Origin: Nitrospirota bacterium
GTDB taxonomy: Bacteria; Nitrospirota; Nitrospiria; Nitrospirales; NS-4
DNA: 39,660 nt
Assembly (NCBI GenBank): GCA_005877615.1
Contig: VBOD01000111.1
Span: forward strand, 1-39,660
Reading direction: 5' to 3'
Of the stretch, positions 8,075 to 15,833 are shown piece by piece. The translations under genes and the position numbers were made by a program. Below the pieces are notes generated by a model that worked only from the letters and a program-made list of their open reading frames with translations, ran no database searches and was not told where the DNA came from. Numbering within the stretch: position 1 is the stretch's first letter; every line of letters begins with the position of its first letter.

Positions 8075-8585
8075 CCTCGAATTTCCCCCGCTTCTTCAGC
8101 GAGGCCTCCCGCATCAGGGGACCGTTCTTCCCCGGCACCAGCAGCTTGGCCTGCACCTGGTAGTCGTACAGCCCGTCGGCGACGATGCGCCTGGTATGGT
8201 CGGTCCCGTCCCACATCTGCATGACTTGGACCTGAGGCGGGATGCTCTTCGCGCCGTCGGCCCCGGCCGCCGCGTCGTTCGCGACCGCCTGGCGGTTCGT
8301 CAGCAGGCGGAACGATGTCTTCGACGGCGAGGTGATCAGGGTCGTCACGTCCAGCAATGCGTCACCCGGAACGCTCTTCGGCAGTGCTACCGTGATCGTC
8401 AGGGTCAGCGGATGCTCGTTGAGAAAGAAGGGCATCGGCGTCGCCTCGACGGACAGGATCTTGAGGTCCGGAAACTTCCCTTTGACCTTGGCGCTGGCTG
8501 CGTGGCTTGGTGCATGAAGGGACGTGGCGAGCACCCCGACGCTGATGGCGATCGCCACCGCGACGGTTCGCATCATCGAGGACAA
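8061..8585 (-). CDS. Secreted protein of unknown function
   Basis: 174 aa (ATG 8585; internal Met codons at residues 4 and 5 are alternatives). A signal peptide (TVAVAIAISVGVLATSLHA, cleavage near SHA-AS) leads to a beta-rich sequence with PDLKILSVEATPMPFFL early and DGLYDYQVQAKLL late. The late part is reminiscent of the Ig-like 'DG.Y.Y.v.a' strand of FlgD-like and other all-beta secreted domains. The protein has no cysteines. It converges on larB with a 14-nt overlap and is divergent from larC across 85 nt. I do not recognise a named family, and a specific role cannot be assigned. Confidence 0.75.
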   Translation of the reverse strand: MSSMMRTVAVAIAISVGVLATSLHAPSHAASAKVKGKFPDLKILSVEATPMPFFLNEHPLTLTITVALPKSVPGDALLDVTTLITSPSKTSFRLLTNRQAVANDAAAGADGAKSIPPQVQVMQMWDGTDHTRRIVADGLYDYQVQAKLLVPGKNGPLMREASLKKRGKFEVRTR

Positions 8586-8670
8586 TGAGAGTGTGGCATG
8601 CTAGTCAACCACATAACACAACGTGCCACCCCTGGTCAACGAATAGCAAAGACTCAAGCGCTTTGCTAAG

Positions 8671-9858
8671 ATGGCCTTCTCTATGCGCATCGCCTACTTC
8701 GACTGCTTCTCCGGCGTCAGCGGTGACATGTGCCTGGGCGCGCTCGTGGACTCCGGGTTGCCGCTTGCCGATCTCGTGCAGGGCCTCGAGGTCCTGCGGC
8801 TCCGGGGCTTCTCTCTCCGCAGCCGGCGGGTGGCCCGCGGCGCGCTGTCCGGCACCAAGGTGGACGTCCTCATCGAGAAGGGACGGGACCGAATGTTGAG
8901 CTTGCGGGACGTCCGCCGGGTGCTCAAGGCGGCGCACCTCCCGGAGCCGGTGCGCGACCGGTCGCTCGCGGTCTTCGATCGACTCGCCGAGGCCGAGGGC
9001 CTCGCGCACCGCACGCCGGCGGCCAAGGTCCACTTCCATGAACTGGGCAGCCTTGATTCGCTGGTGGACGTGGTGGGCACCGTGCTCGGCTGCCACCTCC
9101 TCGGCGTGGAGGCGCTCTACGTCTCGGCCATCAATGTCGGCTCCGGGACCAGCCGGTCCGAGCACGGCGTCATCCCTGCGCCGGGCCCTGCGACGGCCGC
9201 GCTGCTGAAAGGCCTGTCGGTGTACGCGGCGGGGCCGCGCTTCGAGCTGACGACGCCCACCGGCGCGGCGCTGATGGCGACGCTGAGCGCCGGTTCCGGC
9301 TCGATGCCGGCGATGACGGTCACCTCCATCGGCTACGGCGCGGGCGAGGCCGATCCGCCCGGCTGGCCAAACGCCGTGAGGGTCTTCGTCGGCGACACGC
9401 TGGAGCCGGCGGAGTCCGATCGCGTCGCCATGCTGGAGACTAACCTCGACGACATGAACCCGCAGGGGTACGACCTGCTGATCGAGCGCCTGCTGGCGCG
9501 CGGTGCGCTGGACGTCACGCTGACGCCGGTGATCATGAAGCGCGGCCGGCCCGGCATCGTCCTGAGCGTACTGGCCGATCCGGCCAAGGTGGAGCCGGTG
9601 CTCAAGGTCCTCTTCGCCGAGACGACGACGTTGGGCGTGCGCGTGCAGGAGGTCGCGCGTCGTCTCCTCGCGCGGGAGCTGACCGAAGTGGCCACGCGGT
9701 TCGGCCCGGTGCGTGTCAAGGTGGCGAAGGCGGCGGGACGCAGCCTGAAGGCCCGTCCGGAGTACCAGGACTGCAAGCGGATCGCGGAGCAGACCGGCCT
9801 GCCGCTGCGGGACGTCGTGCGCGAGGTCGAGCGCGCCCTCCGCCGCCTGCGGAACTGA
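8671..9858 (+). CDS. larC: Nickel insertion protein LarC, single-frame
   Basis: LarC is the CTP-dependent cyclometallase that inserts nickel into the pincer nucleotide. The sequence has RIAYFDCFSGVSGDM at the N-terminus, VHFHELGSLDSLVDVVG near residue 115, the TPTGAALMA segment and, in the C-terminal half, LETNLDDMNPQGYDLL and PVIMKRGRPG. It is one uninterrupted frame, unlike the lactobacillus gene that needs a ribosomal frameshift. ATG 8671 gives 395 aa. ATG 8683 fits the family N-terminus and lies 10 nt after a -10-like TAAGAT (8667-8672), so it may be the real start. It heads a run of metal-handling genes. Confidence 0.92.
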   Translation: MAFSMRIAYFDCFSGVSGDMCLGALVDSGLPLADLVQGLEVLRLRGFSLRSRRVARGALSGTKVDVLIEKGRDRMLSLRDVRRVLKAAHLPEPVRDRSLAVFDRLAEAEGLAHRTPAAKVHFHELGSLDSLVDVVGTVLGCHLLGVEALYVSAINVGSGTSRSEHGVIPAPGPATAALLKGLSVYAAGPRFELTTPTGAALMATLSAGSGSMPAMTVTSIGYGAGEADPPGWPNAVRVFVGDTLEPAESDRVAMLETNLDDMNPQGYDLLIERLLARGALDVTLTPVIMKRGRPGIVLSVLADPAKVEPVLKVLFAETTTLGVRVQEVARRLLARELTEVATRFGPVRVKVAKAAGRSLKARPEYQDCKRIAEQTGLPLRDVVREVERALRRLRN

Positions 9859-9866
9859 CGCGCGCC

Positions 9867-10859
9867 ATGCTCCTCTCGCTGCTGCTCTTTCTTGTGGCGA
9901 TCGGGATCATCCTCGGCGGCGCCGCGGTCTTCACGAACGCCGTCGAGTGGCTGGGCCGGCGGCTCGGCATCTCCGACGGCGCCATCGGGAGCATCCTGGC
10001 CGGCATCGCGACTGCGCTGCCCGAGACGCTGATTCCCGTCATCGCCATTTTCTGGGGCACGAGCCAGGCCGAAACCGACATTGGCATCGGCGCCATTCTT
10101 GGCGCGCCGCTGATGCTGGGCACGCTGGTCCTGCCGCTGCTGGCCGGCTTCCTCCTGCTTCTGGGGCGGATGCGGAAGCGGGCGGACCAGTTCGAATTGG
10201 ACTACCCCGCCGTTCGCCATGACCTGGGCTTCTTCCTGGCGGCCTACGGCCTGGCGCTGCTCGTGTCGGTTGTCCCGGCGCGGGCCTTGCACTACGCGAC
10301 GGCTGTCGGGCTCTTGCTCATGTATGCGTGGTACGTCAAGATTCACATGACGAGCGGCAAGGTCAGCGAGCTGGAGCTGGATCCCTTGTACTTCTCGCGC
10401 CGCGCCGGCCGGCCGGCAACCGCGCTGATCGTGACGCAGGTTCTCGGCGGGCTGGGGCTGCTCATCGGGGGCGCGCACCTATTCGTCCACGTCGTCAAGG
10501 ACGCCGCGCTCGGCATGGGCGTCTCGCCTCTCGTGCTCGCCCTGCTCGTCGCGCCGATCGCGACGGAACTGCCGGAGACGATGAACAGCTTCTTCTGGGT
10601 CCATCAGAAGAAGGACACGCTGGCGGTGGGCAACATCACTGGGGCGATGGTGTTCCAAGGGACGTTTCCGGTGTCGGTGGGCTTGGTCGGCACCGGCTGG
10701 AACCTGGATGCGGGCGCCATGCTCAGCGTGGCGCTGCCGCTCGTCGGGGCAGTGCTGGGCCTGGCTCAGATCCAGAAGATCGGGCGATTGGACCCGCGCA
10801 TCGTGCTGTTGTCAGTCCTGCTGTATGCTGGGTACATGGGCTATTTGATCTTGCGATGA
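9867..10859 (+). CDS. CaCA-family Na+/Ca2+ exchanger-type membrane protein
   Basis: 330 aa with about ten hydrophobic helices arranged as two inverted halves. Each half has an alpha-repeat: GSILAGIATALPETLIPVIA (residues 41-60) and LLVAPIATELPETMNSF (226-242). The conserved acidic residue in the PE(T) motif marks calcium/cation antiporters of the YrbG/CaxA kind. It begins 8 nt after larC and overlaps the following CDF gene (ATGA). The transported ion could be Ca2+ or another divalent cation; the sequence does not settle it. Confidence 0.88.
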   Translation: MLLSLLLFLVAIGIILGGAAVFTNAVEWLGRRLGISDGAIGSILAGIATALPETLIPVIAIFWGTSQAETDIGIGAILGAPLMLGTLVLPLLAGFLLLLGRMRKRADQFELDYPAVRHDLGFFLAAYGLALLVSVVPARALHYATAVGLLLMYAWYVKIHMTSGKVSELELDPLYFSRRAGRPATALIVTQVLGGLGLLIGGAHLFVHVVKDAALGMGVSPLVLALLVAPIATELPETMNSFFWVHQKKDTLAVGNITGAMVFQGTFPVSVGLVGTGWNLDAGAMLSVALPLVGAVLGLAQIQKIGRLDPRIVLLSVLLYAGYMGYLILR

Positions 10860-11758
10860 GCCGGCGCGGCCAGACGAGTGGAGTTTTCACGGAGGACGCC
10901 GCCGCGCGTGAGACGCGCCGCATCCTCTGGATCGTCCTGTGGCTGAACCTCGGCGTCGCCGCGGCGAAGTTCGGCTACGGGTTCCTCACCGGCTCGGTGA
11001 GCATGCAGGCCGACGGCATCCATTCCTCCTTCGACGGCCTGTCGAACGTGATCGGGTTGATCGGACTCTGGGCGGCAGCCCATCCGCCCGACGCCCTGCA
11101 CCCGTACGGCCGCAAGAAGTACGAGACCTTTGCCGCGGCGGCGATTGGACTGATGCTGTTCGGGACCTGCCTCTACATTCTTCGGAACAGCTACCTCCAC
11201 TGGCGCGAGTCCGTCGTGCCGATGGTGACCGGGATCAGCTTCGGGGTCATGCTCGGGACGATGGCGGTCAACTGGGGGGTCATGACCTGGGAACGGCGGC
11301 GCGGCGCGCGCCTCCAGAGCGAGATCCTCCTCGCGGACTCCCGCCATACGGCGAGCGACATCCTCTCGTCCCTATCAGTCCTGATCGGCCTGGCGGCGGT
11401 GACCGCGGGCTATCCGCTGTTTGACCCGATCGCCGGCGTGGTCATCGCGGGGTTCATCGGCCGCACAGGGCTGCTGGTGCTCCAGGAGGCAACGCAGTCC
11501 CTCGCCGACCGGGCGCGTCTGGACGCCGACGCGATCCGCGAGGTCGCGCTTACCGTGGCGGGCGTGCGCTGCTGCGACGAGATACGCACCCGCGGGCTCT
11601 CCCGGCACGTCTTCATGGACTTGTGCATCCACGTGGATCCGGCCATGACGATCGTCCGCGCCCACACCGTCGCGCACGACGTGGAGGACAAGCTCAAGCA
11701 GGCGTTCCCCGGCGTGGCTGAGGTGGTCGTGCACGTCGAGCCGGAAGACCATGGATGA
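10856..11758 (+). CDS. Cation diffusion facilitator (Zn-type) transporter
   Basis: A proton-coupled divalent metal exporter of the inner membrane, 300 aa. The transport site is HSSFD (H56, D60) in TM2 and HTASD (H164, D168) in TM5. This HxxxD/HxxxD arrangement is characteristic of zinc-preferring CDF proteins rather than the Asp-only iron/zinc site of FieF. The conserved LHPYGRKKYE loop follows TM2. The cytoplasmic ferredoxin-like domain contains VFMDLCIHVDP and ends EVVVHVEPEDHG. ATG 10856 overlaps the exchanger stop; the longer upstream open frame is a shadow. The 3' end overlaps the M28 gene by 8 nt. Confidence 0.92.
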   Translation: MSRRGQTSGVFTEDAAARETRRILWIVLWLNLGVAAAKFGYGFLTGSVSMQADGIHSSFDGLSNVIGLIGLWAAAHPPDALHPYGRKKYETFAAAAIGLMLFGTCLYILRNSYLHWRESVVPMVTGISFGVMLGTMAVNWGVMTWERRRGARLQSEILLADSRHTASDILSSLSVLIGLAAVTAGYPLFDPIAGVVIAGFIGRTGLLVLQEATQSLADRARLDADAIREVALTVAGVRCCDEIRTRGLSRHVFMDLCIHVDPAMTIVRAHTVAHDVEDKLKQAFPGVAEVVVHVEPEDHG

Positions 11759-12983
11759 GACGCTGTTATCCCACCTTGGTACCCTGATCGGAGAACGCCA
11801 TCCGGTCACTGCTCCCGCCGCCCTCCGCCGCACCGAAGCCTATCTCGCAGAACAGTTCACGCGCTTGGGGCTGGACATCTCGACTCACCCGTTCAAGGCG
11901 CTGGGAGGCACCTACCGCAATGTCATTGCGGAAAAAAGGGGACAGTCCCCTTTTCCGCCGCTGATCATCGCGGCGCACTACGACACGGTCGAAGCATCTC
12001 CCGGCGCCGACGATAACGCTAGCGCGCTGGCGGTGCTGCTCGAGGTCGCCCGCAGTCTTCGGGGCGTTCCGATGACCAGAAGTGTCCGCTTCATCGCGTT
12101 CTGTTTGGAAGAGGAAAACTTGTTGGGCAGCCTGGCCTACGCCGCATCCCTCCAGACCGCCAACGAGGAGATCTGCGGCGCCATCGTGATGGAGTGTGTC
12201 GGCTACGCGCGTTCTGAGGAAGGCTCGCAGCAAAAGCCGCCCGGCGTGCCGGTCGCCGTGCCGACCGTGGGGGACTTTCTCGGGATCGTGGGGAATGCCG
12301 CCTCCGCGCACTTGGTCAAGGCAGTGGAAGCCGCTGCCAACCACGCCGTGCCGGATCTCAAGACGATCTCGCTCGTGGTGCCCGGCAATGGCGAGCTGCT
12401 GCCGGACACGCGGCGCAGCGACCATGCGGCCTTCTGGCACTACGGCTATCCGGCGGTGATGCTGACCGATACCGCCAACTTCCGTAATCCCCATTACCAC
12501 CAGCCGACCGACACTCTCGACACATTGAACCTGGCGTTCATGGAGCAGGTCGCCCGCGCCGTCGCCGCCGCGGCGATTGCTCTGTGCTCCACCGCACAGT
12601 CCACTGCAGAGAGGCGAACAGGCGTGTCCCTCTGGAAAGAAGCGGCGCTCACGGTTCCGCACTTGGCGGCGCTCGTGGCCAACCTCCTGGCGGACCGGCG
12701 CGTGCCGGCACAGGCGAAGGCCACGCTTGCCGGCGTCGTGGCCTATCTCGCCATGCCGTTCGACCTGATCCCGGACTTCATCCCGGTCCTGGGGTATCTG
12801 GACGACCTGGTGTTGGTGGTCCTCGTCTTCGACGGCGTGGTGAATCAGATTGACGAGGCGATCGTGGCGGAATACTGGAAGGGCGATCCGGCCACGCTGC
12901 AGCGGTTGAGGGCGATGTCGCGGCGGGCGGCGCGATTCGTTCCGGGGTGGATCAAAAGGAAGCTGTTCGGCGGGAAGGATTAA
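11751..12983 (+). CDS. M28 metallopeptidase fused to a YkvA (DUF1232) domain
   Basis: 410 aa. Residues 1-280 are an M28 (aminopeptidase/glutaminyl-cyclase-like) zinc peptidase: HYDT with H76 and D78, the bridging-metal aspartate in GADDNASA (87-88), the catalytic EEEN (120-123), and the late ligand in PHYHQPTDT (about H250). No signal peptide is seen, so it may be cytosolic. Residues 320-362 match YkvA/DUF1232 (LAMPFDLIPDFIPVLGYLDDL), a short helical, probably membrane-associated domain. A basic tail ends the protein. A REP-like hairpin at 11928-11958 is part of the coding sequence. It overlaps the CDF gene by 8 nt. Confidence 0.85.
   Translation: MDETLLSHLGTLIGERHPVTAPAALRRTEAYLAEQFTRLGLDISTHPFKALGGTYRNVIAEKRGQSPFPPLIIAAHYDTVEASPGADDNASALAVLLEVARSLRGVPMTRSVRFIAFCLEEENLLGSLAYAASLQTANEEICGAIVMECVGYARSEEGSQQKPPGVPVAVPTVGDFLGIVGNAASAHLVKAVEAAANHAVPDLKTISLVVPGNGELLPDTRRSDHAAFWHYGYPAVMLTDTANFRNPHYHQPTDTLDTLNLAFMEQVARAVAAAAIALCSTAQSTAERRTGVSLWKEAALTVPHLAALVANLLADRRVPAQAKATLAGVVAYLAMPFDLIPDFIPVLGYLDDLVLVVLVFDGVVNQIDEAIVAEYWKGDPATLQRLRAMSRRAARFVPGWIKRKLFGGKD
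11928..11958. repeat. Palindromic element inside the M28 coding sequence
   Basis: The arms GCGGAAAA-AAGGGGA and TCCCCTTTTCCGC pair over 13 bp around a CAG loop, with a two-A bulge. The core GGGGACAGTCCCC is a word seen in dispersed repeats of many bacteria. It encodes AEKRGQSPFP, between the strand ending NVI and the strand LIIAAHYDT, and so probably a surface loop. It keeps the frame. Confidence 0.65.
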
Positions 12984-13044
12984 GAACGGGTCCTATCGCC
13001 TGCGGCTCGCGGGTCCTGCCGCCGATCGGCACCTTCATTTCTTC

Positions 13045-13102
13045 GTAGGGGCAACCCTATGTGGTTGCCCTCTCCTGGGCGGACACGCAGGTCCGCCCCT
13101 AC
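13045..13102. repeat. Dispersed palindromic repeat, copy 2
   Basis: It begins GTAGGGGCAACCC and ends GGTCCGCCCCTAC. An inner hairpin is formed by GGGGCAACC and GGTTGCCC, and another by GGGCGGAC and GTCCGCCC. The right half is nearly identical to the copy at 5587-5664. It lies upstream of the pcm-like gene, 61 nt after the M28 gene. Confidence 0.75.
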
Positions 13103-13172
13103 GCATCAAGGCCTGGATCGGTGCCACCCGCCATATGAAAATACTTCCCGCCGTGGTGAGAGGAGAGGTTGG

Positions 13173-13919
13173 ATGAGGTGCCGGAGGTTCTGGATCGCCG
13201 CCGTGCTTGGAGCGCAGCTTCTGGCGCCGGGGTGCGGCGACGGCTTCGATGGTTCCGATGCCGGAGCGCCTTCGTCAGATCCCACGCGCCAAGCGGAGCG
13301 GGAGCGGATGGTCGAGCGCCAGATCGAGGCGCGCGGCGTCAAGGACACGGCGGTGCTCAGAGCGATGCGCCAGGTGCCGCGTCACCTGTTCGTGCCGGTC
13401 TCCTATGCGCCCCAGGCTTACCGGGACGGTCCGCTGGCGCTCGGCCACGGCCAAATGATCTCCCAGCCTTATATCGTGGCCTTCATGGCCGAAGCGCTGC
13501 GGCTGCGCGGCGATGACAGGGTGCTCGAGATCGGCACCGGCTCGGGCTATCAGACTGCGGTCCTGGCCCAGCTTGCCCGCGACGTGTTCTCCATCGAGAT
13601 CGTGAAGCCGCTGGCGGAGCAGGCCGCCGCGAAGCTCGAGGAACTGGGCTATGCAAACGTGCAGGTGCGGGCCGGCGATGGCTATCAAGGCTGGCCGGAG
13701 CACGCGCCCTACGACGCGATCCTCGTCAGTGCCGCGCCCGACCACATCCCGCAACCGCTGCTGGACCAACTCGCCGTCGGCGGGCGGATGATCCTTCCAC
13801 TTGGCAAGAAATTCTCCCAGGACCTCATGCTGATCCGCCGCACCCACTCGGGCTACGAGCGCACCCCGCTCCTGCCCGTTGCCTTCGTTCCGATGACCGG
13901 CGAGGCTCAAGAAAGATAG
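13173..13919 (+). CDS. pcm: L-isoaspartyl O-methyltransferase with lipoprotein signal
   Basis: 248 aa. The N-terminus (basic RCRRF, a hydrophobic stretch, then LLAPGC) is a lipoprotein signal with the lipobox cysteine at residue 23. After a Ser/Asp-rich linker comes a full PCMT domain: the substrate loop LGHGQMISQPYIVAFMAEAL, SAM motif I VLEIGTGSGYQTAVLA, and RAGDGYQGWPEHAPYDAILV. The enzyme methylates isoaspartyl residues for protein repair. A lipid-anchored or exported form is unusual because S-adenosylmethionine is cytosolic. ATG 13173 is chosen from its AGGAG site; the frame is open to 13059 but overlaps the repeat. Confidence 0.9.
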   Translation: MRCRRFWIAAVLGAQLLAPGCGDGFDGSDAGAPSSDPTRQAERERMVERQIEARGVKDTAVLRAMRQVPRHLFVPVSYAPQAYRDGPLALGHGQMISQPYIVAFMAEALRLRGDDRVLEIGTGSGYQTAVLAQLARDVFSIEIVKPLAEQAAAKLEELGYANVQVRAGDGYQGWPEHAPYDAILVSAAPDHIPQPLLDQLAVGGRMILPLGKKFSQDLMLIRRTHSGYERTPLLPVAFVPMTGEAQER

Positions 13920-14330
13920 TCATTCAGTAAACTTGATGCCGGTCGTCTGGACTTCGCGGTAGGGGAGCAGCCAGACCAGCGACTCGTCCTGCAAGTCCCC
14001 TACCTGGATGCGGTTGCCCCACGGGTCGCGGAAATCGCAGCGGAAGTGCGGCTCCAGCTTCAGCCCGTACTTCTGGGTAAGCTTCTCCCGCACCTCCTTT
14101 ATCTGCGCCTCATCGCGCACCATGATGCCGAAGTGCTTCACGCGGTCCGGGCGGAGCTCCTTCACTTCGAAGATGGCCATGAACTGGTGCTCCCCCAACT
14201 TGCACCAGGCCGCGCCCTCGCCGCCCCGCAGCATCTCGAGATCGAACACGTCAGCATAAAACGCCACGGCCTTCTCGGCGTTGTCCACCTCGATGGCGAC
14301 GTGGTTGCACCCGTAGACCTGCACAGCCAT
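13920..14330 (-). CDS. VOC-superfamily (glyoxalase/bleomycin-resistance-like) protein
   Basis: 136 aa, one vicinal-oxygen-chelate module of two beta-alpha-beta-beta-beta repeats. It starts GCNHVAIEVDNAEKAVAFYADVF, with the metal-ligand-type histidine near residue 10. The second repeat has VKHFGIMVRDEAQIKEV and ends FRDPWGNRIQVGDL, the usual 'DP.GN.i.l' close. Such proteins act as metal-dependent lyases, dioxygenases or resistance proteins, and the sequence does not identify the substrate. It abuts the pcm stop convergently with no gap. Confidence 0.85.
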   Translation of the reverse strand: MAVQVYGCNHVAIEVDNAEKAVAFYADVFDLEMLRGGEGAAWCKLGEHQFMAIFEVKELRPDRVKHFGIMVRDEAQIKEVREKLTQKYGLKLEPHFRCDFRDPWGNRIQVGDLQDESLVWLLPYREVQTTGIKFTE

Positions 14331-14433
14331 ACCGATTCCCCCTGAGTTGAGTCTGTCCCTCTACTCACGCCGGCCCTCCGGCGTCTCCCGGCATCATAAC
14401 AGACGACACCGATCGAAAGTCGGGAAGAAAGTG

Positions 14434-14439
14434 TACAAT
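14434..14439 (+). promoter_or_regulatory. Possible -10 for PilZ-pdxA-rsmA
   Basis: TACAAT (5 of 6 match to TATAAT) lies 39 nt before the PilZ ATG. No convincing -35 is visible. An AAGGAGGGGG run at 14453-14462 follows, 16 nt from ATG 14479. Confidence 0.35.
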
Positions 14440-14478
14440 AGGGGCACTCCCTAAGGAGGGGGAACAGCCATATCCCTG

Positions 14479-14817
14479 ATGCGTCGCCTATGGGGCTTTC
14501 TTCGAGGACGACCCTTTCAGCCGGAGGGCCGGGAGCAGCGCGAATTCAAACGGGTCCTGGTGCGGTTTGCTCTCGCGTTTGCGGGAGAGCACAAAAAAGG
14601 CAAGGGGATCGCGCGCGATCTCTCGCTCGGGGGTTGCATGATGGAGACGGACACGCCGCTGCCTGCTGACACGATCCTTGAGCTCAAGCTCTTCGTGGCG
14701 GAGGCGGAAATGCCCATCGAGGTCGCTGCTTCAGTGCGGTGGGCTGACGGCCAACGGATGGGGATCAAATTTCTCCGCATCCGCGACCAGGACCGCTTCC
14801 GGAAGTTTCTATCGTGA
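14479..14817 (+). CDS. Single-domain PilZ protein
   Basis: 112 aa. The c-di-GMP signature is present: an arginine-containing RxxxR-type segment EFKRVLVRF (about residues 22-30) and DLSLGGC (about 48-54), corresponding to (D/N)xSxxG. The C-terminal beta strand MGIKFLRI is typical. c-di-GMP binding is expected from the family. The Shine-Dalgarno AAGGAGGGGG is 16 nt upstream, farther than usual, so the true start may be a rarer codon slightly upstream such as ATA 14470. The stop overlaps the pdxA GTG by 4 nt. Confidence 0.88.
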   Translation: MRRLWGFLRGRPFQPEGREQREFKRVLVRFALAFAGEHKKGKGIARDLSLGGCMMETDTPLPADTILELKLFVAEAEMPIEVAASVRWADGQRMGIKFLRIRDQDRFRKFLS

Positions 14818-15833
14818 GAACAGCCGTTAAAACCGCTAAGCCTCTGCTCGGCATCACGATGGGTGATCCGGCGGGAATCGGCCCGGAGGTCATCGTGAAG
14901 GCCCTGTCGCGCCCGGGCGTGCGGCGCGTGTGCCGGCCGCTGGTCATCGGCTCGCCCGAGGTGCTGGCCAGGACGGTCAGCGCGTTGAAGGCGCCGCTGA
15001 AGGTCCGCAGCGTGGACCTGTCCGGCTTCGCGGCGCCGGACGCGGTCATTCCGGTGCTCGACCCGCTCCCGCAGCCGCTCGGGCCGTTCACGCCGGGGAA
15101 GGTGTCCCAGGAGACCGGCGCGGCCCAGGCCGTCTATGTGGAGGAGGCGGTCGAGCGGGCCCTGGACGGGAGCATCGCCGCCATCGTAACGGCGCCGATC
15201 AGCAAGGAGGCGATCAACCTCGCCGGCTATGCCTATCCCGGCCATACCGAGATGCTGGCCGACCTGACGGGCGCCATGGAGGTCGGCATGATGATCGTCG
15301 GCGGGCCGCTGCGCATCCTCTTCGCCACCATCCATGCGGCGATCAAGGACGTGCCGGCGCTCCTCACGCCAGAGCGGATCGCGCAGGCGATCCGGCTGTG
15401 CCATCGCGGGCTGACGGAGCTCTTCGGCATCAAGCGCCCGCGGATCGCGGTGGCGGCTCTGAACCCGCACGCCGGCGAGGGCGGGCTGTTCGGGACCGAG
15501 GAGCGCACGGCCATCGGGCCCGGCATCGAGCGGGCGCTGGCGCAGGGGTTCCCGTCTGTCGGGCCGCTGCCGGCGGACACGCTCATCCGGCAGGCGGCGC
15601 AGGGCAAGTACGATGCGGTGGTAGCCATGTACCACGACCAGGGCCTGATCCCGCTGAAGCTCGCCGCCTTCGGCAAGTCGGTCAACATCACGGTGGGCCT
15701 GCCGATCATCCGCACGTCCGTGGATCACGGCACCGCCTATGACATCGTCGGCAGGGGCGTTGCCGATGACGGCAGTCTCAGCGAGGCGATCAGGCTCGCC
15801 GCGCAGTTCGCGGAGAACCGGCTCTCGCAATGA
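14814..15833 (+). CDS. pdxA: 4-hydroxythreonine-4-phosphate dehydrogenase PdxA
   Basis: It oxidises 4-phosphohydroxy-L-threonine in the DXP-dependent pathway to pyridoxal phosphate. At 339 aa it has the family length. Motifs are TMGDPAGIGPEV near the N-terminus, TAPISKEAINLAGYAYPGHTEML with the zinc histidine, a second histidine in FATIHAAIKDVP, and MYHDQGLIPLKL followed by TSVDHGTAYDI. The start is GTG 14814, within the PilZ stop. The 3' end overlaps rsmA by 4 nt, as in the common pdxA-rsmA pairing of bacteria. Confidence 0.95.
   Translation: MRTAVKTAKPLLGITMGDPAGIGPEVIVKALSRPGVRRVCRPLVIGSPEVLARTVSALKAPLKVRSVDLSGFAAPDAVIPVLDPLPQPLGPFTPGKVSQETGAAQAVYVEEAVERALDGSIAAIVTAPISKEAINLAGYAYPGHTEMLADLTGAMEVGMMIVGGPLRILFATIHAAIKDVPALLTPERIAQAIRLCHRGLTELFGIKRPRIAVAALNPHAGEGGLFGTEERTAIGPGIERALAQGFPSVGPLPADTLIRQAAQGKYDAVVAMYHDQGLIPLKLAAFGKSVNITVGLPIIRTSVDHGTAYDIVGRGVADDGSLSEAIRLAAQFAENRLSQ

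Noticed and set aside
9333-10478. 381-aa open frame opposite larC and the exchanger gene
   Set aside because: Low-complexity shadow with no start signals; both plus-strand genes are well supported.
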